From: Trichopria drosophilae
Taxonomy: Eukaryota > Arthropoda > Insecta > Hymenoptera > Diapriidae
Assembly: GCA_030407085.1 (NCBI GenBank)
Contig: CM059587.1
Coordinates: 72,901,001 to 72,965,000 of the forward strand
Length of the DNA: 64,000 nt
Reading direction: 5' to 3'
Shown here piece by piece: positions 1-12,150 of the stretch. The notes under the pieces are model-generated. The model saw only the letters and a program-made list of their open reading frames with translations, was not told the origin of the DNA and made no database searches. A program made the translations under genes and the position numbers. The number at the start of each line of letters is the position of its first letter. Position 1 is the first letter of the stretch.

Positions 1-2095
1 TAAAATTTTCACTGTCGCTATATAATAATCCGCTGTTATCACGAACAGCCGTTAATGAAGTAATTAATATTTTTAATGACTTCATAGATAATCTTTTTGT
101 TCCTTTTCTTGAGAATCGTGTCGATGAAGAATTTAAACCAATTGTTGATGGTACTTCTTATTCGAAGGTTCGGTTTATTCTGGAGGACAGTATTTTCCAA
201 GTTCTTGACAGAAAAGACAAGACTTGCGTCTTATAGAAAAGGTAGCATGTTTGTAGATCCACAAACTTTTGAAATTGGGCAAAAACCCGTTTACGTTACC
301 GAAAGTGAACAAAAGGTGTCAGTTGCCATGAAAAAAATTTATGCTACTCATGTGCCTCTCCCGGAAACAATCAAATTATTTTTAGAAATACCTGGGGCAT
401 ACAGACAAATAACAAATTACTTGGCTGAATTGGAACAGGACAAACTATTTTTATCGAATTTTACACAGGGCGATCTGTGACTGAAAAAATATAAATTAAG
501 GCACTCTAATAAAACGGTTTTCCCCTTATTTCTATATTTCGATGAGTTCGAAGTGGGAAATGCGTTAGGAAGTCATGCCGGAGAACAAAAATTAGGAGGT
601 GTGTACGTGTCGATCGCCTGTCTCCCGCCACACTTAGCTTCCAAAACGCATAATGTTTTTTTGTCAACCATTTGTCACGCAAAATACTTAAAATTATTCG
701 GAAACGAAAAAATTTTTGCCAAATCCATTGCGGATTTAAATGAAATGTGTGATAAAGGCGTACTAATAGGCGTTGACAGTGAAAATGTAAACGTTTACTT
801 TCAATGCGTGTTAGTTTTGGGCGACAATTTAGGCTTAAATTGCATATGTGGATTCTCCGAAAGTTTTTCCGCGAATCATTTTTGCAGAATTTGTTCCGCA
901 AATCGACTTCAATGCCAACAAATGGTAACAGAAAATGAAAAACTTGTTAGAACACGTGAGTCTTACAATATTGATGCATTAAAAAATGATTTTTCCACCA
1001 CTGGCATCAAAGAACCCTGCATTTTTAATAAAATTAGAGATTTTCATATCGCTGAAAATTTATCGGTAGAAGTAATGCACGATTTCTTTGAAGGAATAGC
1101 AGTCTATTCCATAGGAAGTACTCCAAACTTTTCTGAATAATAAAGTTTTGTCATTGGAAATTCTAAATCAAAGAATCGAGACATTCCCTTATAACGACGT
1201 AGAGAAGTCAAGCAAACCAATGCCTCTATTTTTTGCACCAAGTAAAAAAGGAAGCAAGGAATTAAAGATTAAACAATCAGCATCCGAAATGCTTTGCCTC
1301 ATTAGATATTTAGGCCTAATGATAGGTGATCTAATACCGAGTGACAATCAACACTGGAAGTTATACCAGCATATTCGGCAAATAATTGCCGTTATAACAT
1401 CACCAAAGTTGCATAGAGGTGAAATTGTGAACTTGGAGAACCTCATTAAAAAACACAATTCATTGTACATCGCACTCTTTGGCGCATTGAAACCTAAAAT
1501 GCATTTTTTTACACACTATGTCAGGGTGATGATGTTAAATGGCCCAGTGATTCACTTCTCTTCTATGATGTTCGAGCGAAAAAACAAAAAATTGAAAGAA
1601 GTAGGTGTAGGAACAACAAACAATATTAATTTGCCATATACCATAGCCTTGCGTCATCAACTGCAGTTATGCCATCTTAAGGAAAGTCTTACTTGTACAG
1701 GTGACAATGTCACACTTGGACCAATCAAGAAGGAGCGTGCAGAAGACGAATGTAGTAAATATTTTCCTACTGCAAGAACACCTATATGCACTCTAAAGTA
1801 CGTCGAAATTCTTGGCCACAAATTGTGTGAAGGCACGATTTTGGTGGTCAGAATAACCGATGATGGACCCCACTTTGGAATTGTGAAACAAATTATTAAC
1901 TGCCATGATACATATTTAGTAATTCATGAATTTGAAACGTTATATTTTAATAATTATTATTATGCATATAGTGTAAATTCAGTTAATAATAAATTAGATG
2001 TTGTATTAAATGTTAAACTAGTTCTGAAATTGCCACCATGCTTAAAGATTACAAAAAATGAAGAGGAATTGGTCGCAACGCGATACAACATTTAG
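1..2095 (+). pseudogene. Decayed CACTA-like transposase-related gene, 5' end outside window
   Basis: Three open stretches (about 70-225, 225-1140 and 1148-2095) read as one protein broken by lesions. There is a frame change near 225, an in-frame TGA at 478-480 and another frame change near 1140. Landmarks in order: a VDPQTF/IGQKPVYVT stretch near 250-300, then a GSHAGEQKLGGVY block with SIACLPPH near 570-640. Next come VLGDNLGLN with a CRICSANR cysteine pair near 810-905, and LSVEVMHDFFEGI near 1065-1105. The C-terminal half (1148-2095) includes HFFTHYVR and FERKNKKLK, which looks like the end of the catalytic region. These blocks match, from memory, a large family of metazoan proteins related to EnSpm/CACTA transposases. 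The broken frames argue against a working host gene. The exact superfamily is uncertain, and no terminal repeats were found, partly because the left end lies outside the window. Confidence 0.6.
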
Positions 2096-2099
2096 CCTT

Positions 2100-3060
2100 A
2101 TAACTCAGCAAATAAATAAATTTAAGAAAAAGATATAAGTTAATTTGTCGATAATTTTATTCCACATCATTCCTATTTCCCATGAAGATCCGGGAGCTGA
2201 TTCCAAGTGTACAATATGCTTTTGGGATCTAAACTCTCAATACATACAATAAGAATCTAAATTAAATCAAATAAGGTATTTGTTGCTGACAGAATGTAGT
2301 CGACACGAAGAGTAACTTTTATAAATTTTTGTATTGGTACTAGGTGCAGGTTTTCTGCGGTTTCCCTGCACCATTGCACACCGAATGGGGTACCTTGCGT
2401 AAATCGGCCGCAGCCGTGCGATGAGATAATGTCGGTAATGGCGAAATCTGCTAATACCAAGAAAAATTGATTTTCGGTTGCAGAGCTTGAAAATGAAAAA
2501 GACAGTTGAAGTCGTTGGAAAGTTTTGCGTTTTTTGGGTAACCAGGTAGATCGCTTTACGCAGCCACCCGGATAACACCGTTAGCGCATTTATCTGAAAT
2601 AAGTTCCGTGTCGGGTTCCGTACCGAGCGACCGAGTTTTCCGCCGAGTCCTCCGGGAAGTCGTGATCGGTTGAATTCGAGTTATTGGTTCGGGTAGTCGA
2701 GTCGCAGAAAAAGGACGCCAGGTGATATTCGGCAGAAACCCAGTAATGTAAATCCTCCAGGCGGCCGAAATTGAAGCTGGTGGTCGCGCACCTTCAAGAA
2801 TTCTTCAATTTGTAATAGGCCCTGTCGAGGTCACTACTGGTACAGAGAGGTCGCTCTGTTAGTTAATCGAGTCCGCAGAATTCGCATCATTCGTTCGATC
2901 CATCGGTTTTTGTTTCGTTTCCTTCCGACATTTTTGGTATCGTCGTCCAACTCGCTCGGTCGCGTCGTACGAGAACCTAATAGATTTCGCCACGGACGAT
3001 TTATCTCATCGTGAGAGAGTTTATAATAAAAAAAAGTTTTGCTACAGAAAAGTGACAATT
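2100..3060. other. CpG-rich stretch without a recognised gene
   Basis: About 2330-3000 is clearly richer in G, C and CpG than the flanking AT-rich DNA, for example the tracts around 2580-2660 and 2930-2990. Short minus-strand open frames exist but show no recognisable domain and overlap each other. It could be a promoter or first-exon island, or a remnant of a GC-rich mobile element; the sequence does not decide this. Confidence 0.3.
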
Positions 3061-3639
3061 TTTTGAAATACCTCCCCGATTTTCACTCGACATTCGAAAC
3101 AGTATTATTTGATTTAATTTATTACACCGTATGAAAAAATTGAGATGTTAAATACAGCAAACTCTCAAAGCAAAGGCACAGTTGTTCGCTGCAAAAGATT
3201 TTTTCAACAAATTGATTACTAGAAAAATTATATTTAGAGGTAGCAAAATCTTTCCATACAGTACTACTGTTTAATAATAATATAGGTGTGTAATTGATAA
3301 CGTTATTTACTTAAGGGGAGGAGACACCCCACAAATTGACTCATTGATATATCAGTGATCCAAATGTGCCAATTTTTTTTTGAACATCATTTTCTGCCTA
3401 AAATTAAACTACGTGGTCAAAAAAAAAATTTTTATATTTTCGAGCATGAATAATTTCTATTTTCTGAACCAAACGACATTTTCACAAATCCATACTAGAA
3501 ATTGTTTGAAATCATGAAAAATGAACAAATAAATTTTTTCAATGAAAAATTTTTAAAACTCTGGACTGTGAAGCATTTTTTCTATTTTTTTGGTTATATT
3601 TTGCCGTTTTTTACAAGAAAAAAGTTCTCCCCTAACTGA

Positions 3640-4340
3640 AAATCATAATTTTAATGGTTTTCGAGGTAGCTGATTACGAATCCGGGGTCAGATTTATGAA
3701 ATTAAAAATGGCGGCCCCAATATGGCGGACGTCTTACCGAAAACATCATGCTTTTTAAACATAAAAAATACTACCATATTCTACGCAAAATTCTGAATAA
3801 AAATGCCCTACATATTTTTCTTCCATGTCGTGTTGTTTTCCAAGGAAAAATTTACTAAATTTTATGGTGACGCGTCACCCATATCCATATTTTCGTTCCT
3901 AGTGGGCAAACGGCATATCCTGAGGTACAAATTCAAGTGTTCATTACGGTTTTCGAGATCGCTTCTTATACATCCACGGTCAGGTTTGTTGAAATTCAAA
4001 ATGGCGGCCCCAATATGGCGGACGACTTAGCAAAAAATTCATGTTATTGAAACGTATCAAATTCTATTGTATTCTACAAATACAATTCTAAATAAAAATG
4101 CCATACATCATTTTTTATACGATTTGATGATTTCGAGGAAAGAATTTCTGAAGTTAGCAGAAAGGAATTCCTCACCAGATGAAAAGTTCAAGTTTTCCTA
4201 CTACTACAATTTATATATTACTACAGATTTTCTAGATCGCTGATTAAGAATCTACGTGCAGATTCGTTGAAATTCAAGATGTCGGAGTCAATATAGCGGA
4301 CAACTTAGAAAAATATAGAATTTTTGATATAAAAAAATAC
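3640..4340. repeat. Degenerate ~280-bp tandem repeat carrying 'atggcggccccaatatggcg' blocks
   Basis: Three similar units start near 3662, 3953 and 4228. Each opens with an 'agatcgctgatta-gaatc'-like block, then a 'gaaattcaaaatggcggccc' block, then 'aataaaaatgcc-tacat'. Spacing is about 290 and 275 bp. Short plus-strand frames over the units are not conserved between them, so this reads as non-coding satellite-like DNA. From 3061 to 3640 only AT-rich sequence without structure was seen. Confidence 0.55.
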
Positions 4341-4584
4341 TATCACATTATAATTTAGGAAATTGCGTAGAATATAATAGAATTTTTTAGGTTTCAAAAA
4401 ATGGAAAAAAGTCGTCGTCCGCTTGGCCACATTATTATTATTATGAATATTATGATATGTCGACAATTTCAAAATTGTCAAGATTGCATTTGCTAATTTT
4501 ATTTACTAAATAACGACGTTGTTCATTTAGAAGACTGAAGAACATTATAACAATGACTAAAAAATATCGAAAATGCTAAAAAAA

Positions 4585-5183
4585 TATAATTCTTCACTTA
4601 AATTAATCCATAACCATATTTCTGGATACGTTTTGCTCTCACAAACTTGGAGCAATTTGGTTCAAACTGTTTGGTTACAGTTATCATACTCAAAAAGTTG
4701 AAACAAATTTATAAGAAATTTAAGCACAATACTGCTTTATGCACATTTGGTCAAAGATTGTCAATTTAAGGTAGTTGTTCCCCGGAATATAATGTATTTG
4801 GAAGAAATATTTTTTAACATATTAAAAGAATATAGTTTTTATTATTAATGATGTTGTAAAAGAGAGAAAGTATTATTCAAAGAAAAAAAAATTTAAACTT
4901 GCAAAAATGCTTTATCATATCAAATGTTTGCTCTCATGTTTGCAAATTTAAATTTTGTTTGAAGAAGAGTAATACTTTCTCTCTTTTACAATATCATTAA
5001 TAATAAAAACTATATCCTTTTGATATGTTAAAAAATACTTCTTCCAAATACATTATATTCCGGGGAGCAACTACCTTAAATTGACAATCTTTGACCAAAT
5101 GTGCGTAAAGCAGTGTCGTGCTTAAATTTCTTATAAATTTGTTTCAACTTTTTGAGTATGATAACTTTAACCAATCAGTTTGA
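4585..5183. repeat. Fold-back (palindromic) element, left arm plus most of right arm
   Basis: 4676-4880 is repeated in inverted form at about 4955-5183. Shared blocks include 'aattgacaatctttgacc', 'aatgtatttggaagaaatat' and 'ttattattaatgat'. The outer part of the left arm (4585-4675) has its inverted partner at 11206-11298, on the far side of the LINE. The palindrome was therefore continuous before the LINE inserted into its right arm. Confidence 0.75.
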
Positions 5184-6477
5184 TTTTGGAGTTTCGTTTT
5201 GGACGGTAAGTGGTGCTGACGTGTTTCGTTTCGCTCCGCATTTAAGTCTTTATTTTTGTTCCTAAATTTCTTTTTTGGGAGTTGTAATTGCAGTGACATC
5301 TCTCCGGAGCGGCTCGGATTGTGTTTGCTGTGAGCTGTTAAGTGTCCGAGTCATCATTCCGGAAAAAAAATCGAAATTTTCGTTCCGCATCACATTCATT
5401 GAAGTGACAGTTGACCCATACCTTGCACACCGGCTCTCGTGGTGACGTCACGTACTGGGATAAGAATCGACGGGCCAATCACCGGATTACCCGTGCCGAA
5501 AATTATAAAGAAAATCCAAATGCTTGGACAGCCTCTTATTCCATACAACGGCAAGCTGTACCAATACTCCCGAGGAATTTGGACATTACTCATCAATGAG
5601 GTCGTATGCATTTCTATTCTGCATCTCGCCGCTGTCAACGAGGCATCAATTTTTGAGTGACACTTGAGTGTAGGTTATTTAAGGTGTCTTGCCTCCCTCG
5701 CGGGTTTAAGGCACCCCCCCCATGGGGGAATGGGGCCAAATTTTAGTGATGCGCCAGCACCGCTGGTTGTGCACACTTAAAAAAGATATACAACAAGTCA
5801 GCTACCACATTTATTAGCAACAAGCTGCCTGCCTTGATGCTTCTGTTGGTTCAGAGAACCTTTCTAACGTTGCCACGGCCCGCTAGAGGCCAACCCTTTC
5901 TGCGGTTACTGCCTGCACGGACACGGCACGCCGTAGCGCTCCCCCGTGTGGAACCCGCCGGCAGGGGCTTGACACCGCACCCTAGCTCCCCAGTACGGTG
6001 GGTCTCTCGAGTCGTTTCACGATCAGGCATTCGTCGGCACAGACCAGCCGAACGATCGGGTCCGTGAGGTCGTCAATTCTCAAAACTTGCTAAGAGAAGC
6101 GGATCTTTCAAAAGCATTGCTCCTCTTCGGGCTCGGGCACTTCGACCCCTCACTCTTCCACAATTAAATTGTGGACGGAGATAACCCGCTCCGCTCTCTT
6201 CCACAAGTCCCCTGCGGGGTTTTTTGAGTAACAGTGGGATTTTCGTCGGGCTTCCAAGAACTTTCCGAAGTGCTTCGCTCGCTTATCGGTGTGCTCGTTC
6301 TTTACACGTGTGAGGCCCACCACATGCACAAGGCGCTCAAGCCGCGCGCTTTCGAAGTCTGGTTTCGCGCATGCACCATCTAGAGCTTCTCCCAGCCGCG
6401 AAAATTTCTTCGCTCACCGCGGATTCTTTTGGCTGATATCAGACGGCAGCACCTCTCGGGTTAGCGATTTTCGGCAT

Positions 6478-7627
6478 ATGTCGGACAAACCTGCCGACCA
6501 GTCGCAATTATCCGTCACGCCCGTCAACTCTCCCATTGTCGGGAAGGCGGTGCAGCCCTGTCCGCTCCTTCGACCGCCAACTCTGTTGGGTCGCCCCTCT
6601 ACGGCATCAAAGTGGCACGCGCATAGAACGAACAGTTGTAGTTCCCTGGAGGAATTTGGCTTTATTAAGCGTAAGCGCGACTGTCAGGTAGCCGACGCAG
6701 TTTCGTTCTCTCCTCACTCGACCAGGCGACGCAAACTTTCGCCGGGACCCGCAGATTTTTTAAACGATCCGACACCCATCATGGAGACTATCCCAGCATC
6801 GCAAGCTGCTTTTGACTCGCTGAAAAAGTCACTGTTATCGGCAATCAAGGAGTCAGAGCAGAACATAACGATCAATGTCTCGAAGGCTTTGCAACCCGGG
6901 ATAGACGAATGTGCCAGAGAAATCGCGGCCGTTCAGACTGCACTCGTCGACATCCGGACCGACTTTTCCTCCCGCATTGTCACTCTTGAAGAGAGAATAG
7001 AAAAACAGGAAAATACAATAAAAACAATGGCTGCTAAAATGGAGGCGCAGGAGAAAATGCTAAGGAGGAAAAATTTAATTTTAACTGGCTTTCAACCTGG
7101 TCCAGCTCCGCTAAAGTTGGAAATTCAAAATTTTTTATCCGCGCAGTTTTCCCTGACAGGTTCAGTTCTCTCGGCGAGAACGTTACGCAAGAACCCGTTA
7201 ATTGTCTTAGCTGAATTATCTGCAGAGGAAGATAAATTTTTAATTTTATCTTTAAAAAAAAAAAAAAAAAATAAAAAAAAAAAAAATAAAATAAAAAACC
7301 GCCCTTAAAAATTCGCGGGTATTTATTAATTCGGACAAAGAGCGCTTTATGGCCTTCAAGGCCAGGGAAGCTCGCCGGGCTGCCATTGCTGCAGGCGCTT
7401 CTTTCAGGCAAAAAGACAATATGATTGCCGTAAATAATGTCTGATGGTCCGAAGCTGACCAGGATTTCACGACTAACCGCGCCGGACCAATTCGTGTCAG
7501 AAGACATTCGTCGGATGCTCGCCCGCCAAACGACGACCGGGGCTCGTCTGTCGCAGGTCAGCGCCTCTCTCCGTCTCCGGTTGTGATGGATATCGGCTTC
7601 TCTGAGCAAGTCTTCAATTCAAATTTT
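6478..7627 (+). pseudogene. LINE ORF1 protein (nucleic-acid-binding, coiled coil), frame-broken
   Basis: ORF1 proteins bind the element RNA and act as chaperones. The open frame begins upstream at 6289, but the ATG at 6478 (MSDKPADQ...) starts the more protein-like part. The order is a Pro/Ser-rich N-terminus, a heptad-like coiled coil (around LEERIEKQENTIKTMAAKM, 6990-7060), and an RRM-like segment starting RRKNLILTGF. There is no CCHC zinc knuckle. An almost pure A-tract (7253-7305) pushes the frame into lysines and a stop at 7308. In another frame the sequence resumes with FINSDKERFMAFKAREA (7330-7380), a motif expected in this ORF1 type. It continues past an in-frame TGA at 7442-7444 to a stop near 7627. 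Confidence 0.7.
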
Positions 7628-7689
7628 TAATTTGCCCCGTCAGCCGCAGCGAAGTCTTACTACGCCGAAGCCCAGCATTGCGAGATCGA

Positions 7690-10600
7690 CCTCTCCACGC
7701 GCTACCGCGAACGCTAAGCGCTTTCCAGATCTCTTAAAAATTGTTTTTGCGGTTTTACTAATTTAAAGAATAGCGTTTTTCTCTCGCCTTTTAAAATTGT
7801 AAATTGCTCCGAAACGTGGTTGGATCGGGCTACTGATGTCGACGGTTTAGTTCCCGGGCATTCAGGAGTTTTTTCTCCAGCTACCCGCCATAGCAACTTC
7901 GGTCGCTGTAGCGGAGGGCTCTTATCCACCATTCATTCAGATTTCTCTTTTACCGAACTTGTAATGGCTCCCAACTGGATATTTTATCATCTTAAAACCC
8001 TCCCGATTAATGTAATAACTGGCTCTTTTTACTTTTCACCCAATTCTGATTTAATTTCCAAGCTTCATTCTCTTCAAACAGTTATAGATTCCCTGAATGC
8101 TCGGTATCCGGACTGTATTTTTGTTCTGGGTGGCGATTTCAATTGTCGGGTAGGCACGACAGACCCTTTCAACGATTTCGCACAAATTTTCGAAGGATCA
8201 GCAATCTGCAAGTCGAGAAGGTCGCACGATGAACTCTGTTCAGTCGCGGCTCCCTTCTGTACGAGTTTATGCAAATAAAAAATTTTATACTGTTAAATGG
8301 ACGTTGTCCGGGCGATCGCCCAGCACACTTTACTTTCCTTGGACAGAGGGGATTCAGCGTCGTTGATCTCGTGTGGGTTTCGGACATTCACTTGTCATTC
8401 ATTGCTGATCTATAAACGGATGTTGACCTCCACGGTTCGGATCACCTCACAGTAATTTTATCCCTTTTTTTGTATTCTGCGAACTCTGTTTCGAAGGCCT
8501 ACGAGGCTCCGTCGGAACGCCGAGTTAAAATAAGATTTTCGTTGCCGAATGATGGGGTGCCTGATTTTCACAGTCTCTTAAATGCTTGTCATAATTTATC
8601 TCCGTTGACGGATACTGAATGTCCAGACGTGGAATACGAGCGTTTTGTCACGGCCATCCGCGTAGCGGCGTCGCGGGCAGGTATGATTACGAGAACCGTT
8701 GTTTGTAACTCGCGAAAGCATTTTGATGGCTCGAAGGCCTGGTTTGATGGAGAATGTGTCTCTGCAAGGAGAGTTTTTCGCCACTCTCTCTACCAGTTGC
8801 GAAAGAAGGCGTATAGTTTAATTTCGACTCTTGCTTTTAAAACTGCAAAAAAACAATATCAAGATGTTTTGAAAAGGAAAAAGCGCACTTATATCTCCAC
8901 GATCTCTGAAAGGTTCGCAGCGGCTCGTAACTCGGCGGACTTTTGGAACGCGTGCCGTCAATTTCGAAAAAAGCCCGCCCCGGGAGCGTGGGTCTCTGAG
9001 GAGGCCTGGGGGGCATACTTTGCGGAGATTCCCCCCCCCGCCTCCTCCACCTTTTCAACCGTATTTTTTCCGCAGAGGCGTTCCCCACGGGCTGGACCCT
9101 AGCTACGGTTTTTCCCTTATTCAAAAAAGGCACGCGTGACGATCCTGCGAATTACCGGCTAATTGCGATAACCAACGCGGTGTCCAAAATTTGTTCACAA
9201 ATACTTTGTAAACGGCTCTCCGAATGGGCTTCCGCAAGAGATTTGTTACCCGAGGAACAGGCCGGGTTTCGGGCTGGGAGGAGCGCAGAGGACAATATCT
9301 TCTCGCTCCTCGCTACAATTCAGATATCGTTTAGACGACCCAAGTCAAATATTTTAGGTCTGTTTGTTGACTTTAAAAGAGCCTTCGATTCTGTCCCCCA
9401 CGCACTTCTCTGGCGGAAGCTCTTAGGATTAGGCGTCAGCGCTAAGTTTATAAGAGTGCTTTCTGCTCTCTACCAGTCGGCTGCGGTGCGCTTACAATCG
9501 GACACTTCCGTCTTGCCTGAATTTAAAGTCACGAGAGGGGTTCTTCAAGGAGAAATTCTCAGCCCCCTTCTCTTCATTCTATACTTGTCGGACATTGTAA
9601 GATTCTTTCGTGCGGGAGACGCGCGTGGAGTGGACGTTTCGCCCACTCAGGACCTAATGATGCTGCTGTACGCCGATGACCTGACTATCTTCGCGTACTC
9701 TCCAGCGGACCTGCGCAGAAAATTAGTTCTGCTCGCACAACATTGTCAGGAGAACCTCCTTACAGTCAACACGGACAAAACGAAGATTGTTTGTTTTAGA
9801 AGGGCTGGTCAGCTGGATTCGCACTTCAGACTGTTCCACTACAGAGATGGTCCGGTCAGAGTCGTGCCCAGCTACAGGTATCTGGGTGTCCTATTCGCCT
9901 CCTCGGCGCGCGGCCTCCGACCCACAGAGGATGCTGTAAGGCGTACAAACGCTGCGTCAGCCGCGGTTACGTCGTTAATTTTGACGACAAAAATGGATAC
10001 ATGGAAGGCTTTTTTCACTTTGTACAACTCCATGATATTGTCAGTCCTTCTATATGCGGCACCGTGTTGGGCTCTCCGATATTTGGACAGTCTGGAATCC
10101 GTGCAGATCGGCTTCTTTAAGAAGCTTTTTAGCTTGCCGAGGAACACCCCGGCCTACATCGTCCGTCTTGAATTTGGCATACCTCCCATCTCGGTTGAAA
10201 TCTGCTCTAGAGCAATCAAATGGGTGGCTAAAACGCTTAGGCTGCCGGATTGCAGACTTCCCAAATTATTACTTTTGCGTTTAAGAGAATTGGCAGCAGC
10301 TGTTTCGTCAGACGCAACCTTCAACTGGACCCTTCAGCTGAAGGCAGTCCTTGACAGCGCAGGGGGGAGCGTATTATGGGACAACTTTGATGCCGATTTC
10401 TGGGAGCGAATGGGACCGTCGGTGGTTGCTAGGTTTGCCGAGACCTGCAGGAGGAACGATTTGAGGTCCTACTTCTCATCTGATTCTTTTCAACTACCGA
10501 TTTACCGACTTCCTGCGGACTCCGCTTACACTCTGTATCCTGCTCGTTCACCCCTGCGCTGCCTAAAAGTTAGGATGCAATTAAGACTAGCGACCGTTCA

Positions 10601-10886
10601 CTCACGTTCCTTTATGATTGCCGGACAACGCTACCTATATGATCCGACCTCGTCGTGCTCTCTCTGCAACTACAACGTGCAAGAAACGCTGCTGCACATT
10701 CTAACAGAATGTCCTCTGCTCGAGCCTCTTAGAGCAGAATTTGCTAGGAGGTTAAATCAATGGCCGCTGCACCCAGCTGGGGTCCTGCACTCACTAATTT
10801 GCGCTAACGACAACCAATCCGCGTCTTTATTATACAAATTTGTAGAAGCGAATTTCCGGAGGAGAGCTTTTCTCCTCGGCGAGTAA
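7690..10886 (+). pseudogene. LINE ORF2: AP endonuclease plus reverse transcriptase, frame-broken
   Basis: ORF2 makes the protein that nicks target DNA and reverse-transcribes the element. The endonuclease is read from SETWLD (near 7810) through GRCSGGL to LGGDFNCRVG (near 8130-8160), the catalytic GDFN. A frameshift near 8240 moves the frame. It continues as VVDLVWVSD, passes a stop, and ends with the endonuclease motif GSDHLTV (near 8440). A second frame change sits at the C-tract near 9032-9042. The reverse transcriptase then runs to 10886: FPLFKKGTRDDPANYRLIA, EEQAGFRAGRSAEDN, VDFKRAFDSV, GVLQGEILSPLLF, and the catalytic LLYADD (near 9670-9690). The C-terminus has a C-x2-C...H-x4-C finger (CSLCNYNVQETLLHILTEC). 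At least two frameshifts and one stop make it non-functional as it stands. Confidence 0.85.
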
Positions 10887-10929
10887 TCTAAGTAGATATC
10901 TGTGCTGTCTTTTATTGCATCAGTTCGTG

Positions 10930-11095
10930 CCTGTATGCAGTTGTAATTTTATCTGTAAGTCAGCGCAGTTCCACCCGTATGCCAGTCTATTTTTACCTGT
11001 ATGCCGATTTATTTTTTTGCCTGTATGTCGGTCTAATTGTATATGTATGGCGGTTTATTATTTTTTTTTAATGTATGCCGGTTTATTATATTAAT
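10930..11095 (+). repeat. Degenerate tandem repeats in the LINE 3' UTR
   Basis: The phrase 'tgtatgccggtttatt' recurs about six times with variation ('cgtatgccagtctattt', 'tgtatgccgatttattt', 'tgtatgtcggtctaatt', 'gtatggcggtttatt') at ~30-35-bp spacing just after the ORF2 stop. Repeated 3' UTR modules may be recognised by the element's reverse transcriptase; that role is inference. Confidence 0.6.
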
Positions 11096-11205
11096 GTACG
11101 CTTTTTGCGCCGCGCTCTGTAATCCGATAACCTCGGAACTCCCTCTCAATGGGCTCTGTATCCCCTAATTATGAGAGAAATATATTATCTATCTATCTAT
11201 CTATC

Positions 11206-11700
11206 TCAGTTTGAACCAAATTTCTCCAAGTTTGTGAGAGCAAAACGTATCCAGAAATATGGTTATGGATTAATTTAAGTGAAGAATTATATTTTTGGTC
11301 TTAGTACTGCATCAAACAATATTAAGCGATAATAGCGAAATGAAGTGACAGTTATGATCAATCTGATTCATTTGTGATGTTTTGCAACTAATTTGGTTTT
11401 TATAAATATGTGTCGAAACACAGATTGAAACACTGGTGAATTATAGTAACTGAATCAGGTTTCCATTTTCTGATCAAAGTTTAAAAAAATCGAGTGATGC
11501 TTAAATTTCATAAAATTTTGTTTCAACTTTTTAAGTATGATAGCTTTAACTAATCAGTTTGAACCAAATTTCTCCAAGTTTGTGAGAGCAAAACGTATCT
11601 AGAAATATAATAATAAATTAATTTAAATCAAGAATTACGTTTTTGGTTTTAGAATATAGCTGAACAATTTTCACTGACAACAGCGACATTAACACAATGC
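11206..11700. repeat. Right end of the LINE-split palindrome and a second partial copy
   Basis: 11206-11298 is the inverted partner of 4585-4675 (blocks 'caagtttgtgagagcaaaac' and 'atggttatggattaattt'). At 11500-11660 the same sequence returns in direct orientation ('gtttcaactttttaagtatg' followed by the 'caagtttgtgagagcaaaac' block), so a second, diverged copy lies next to the first. Confidence 0.65.
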
Positions 11701-11719
11701 GCCCTAGCTGTCGGTCAAC

Positions 11720-12150
11720 TTCTATTTTCTCAGCTCGCATAAAGCAATGACAGTTTTATACAATTATCATAAAGTACAAAAAACTGATCCCCTATGCTAC
11801 TGAAATCAATATCATATTATAGGTCACATGACATTTAATACGATTATAATTATCAATTACTTTAAGAATTAATACTCTGGTATTTAACGCATCTAAAATC
11901 ATACATAAAGCAAAGAAGTACGTAAAATATTATAAATCTTATTGTGTTTATCCTATGAATTACAAAATATTGGATGTGATATATATGAGAATATTAATTC
12001 TTACATTAAATGATACTTACAATCGTATGGAATGTCATGTGATCTCTCATCCGAAATTTTTTTTAGTAGAGTAGTGGATCAGTTGTTTATACTTTAGTAT
12101 AATTGCATAAAACTGTTGTTGCTTTATGCGAATTATGAAAATGTCAGCAC
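11720..12150. repeat. Fold-back element with ~130-bp imperfect arms
   Basis: The left arm from about 11736 ('cgcataaagcaatgacagtt', 'aaactgatcccctatgctac', 'cacatgacatt') is matched in inverted form ending near 12130. It is non-coding. The stretch 12150-12770 shows no gene. Confidence 0.6.

Larger units (their letters stand above)
5184..11205 (+). mobile_element. Full-length non-LTR retrotransposon (LINE) with 9-bp target duplication
   Basis: The element is bounded by the 9-bp direct repeat TCAGTTTGA at 5175-5183 and 11206-11214, which fits target-site duplication by target-primed reverse transcription. Order: a CpG-rich 5' leader (5184-6477), ORF1, ORF2 with an AP-type endonuclease and reverse transcriptase, a 3' UTR with degenerate tandem repeats, and a terminal (TATC)n tail near 11183-11205 instead of poly(A). 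Both ORFs carry frame lesions, so this copy looks inactive. ORF2 ends without an RNase H domain, which argues against the I and R2-like groups; a Jockey/CR1/L2-like clade is plausible but not resolved. Its boundaries disrupt the palindrome at 4585-11298, so it is younger than that element. Confidence 0.9.

Noticed and set aside
2257..2578. Two overlapping minus-strand frames
   Set aside because: No domain, overlapping in different frames, composition explained by the CpG-rich stretch.
7442..7444. In-frame TGA in ORF1 as possible recoding
   Set aside because: The copy has several other lesions, so a nonsense change is the simpler reading.
7034..7609. 191-codon minus-strand frame across LINE ORF1
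   Set aside because: Antisense shadow containing a phenylalanine run from the A-tract.
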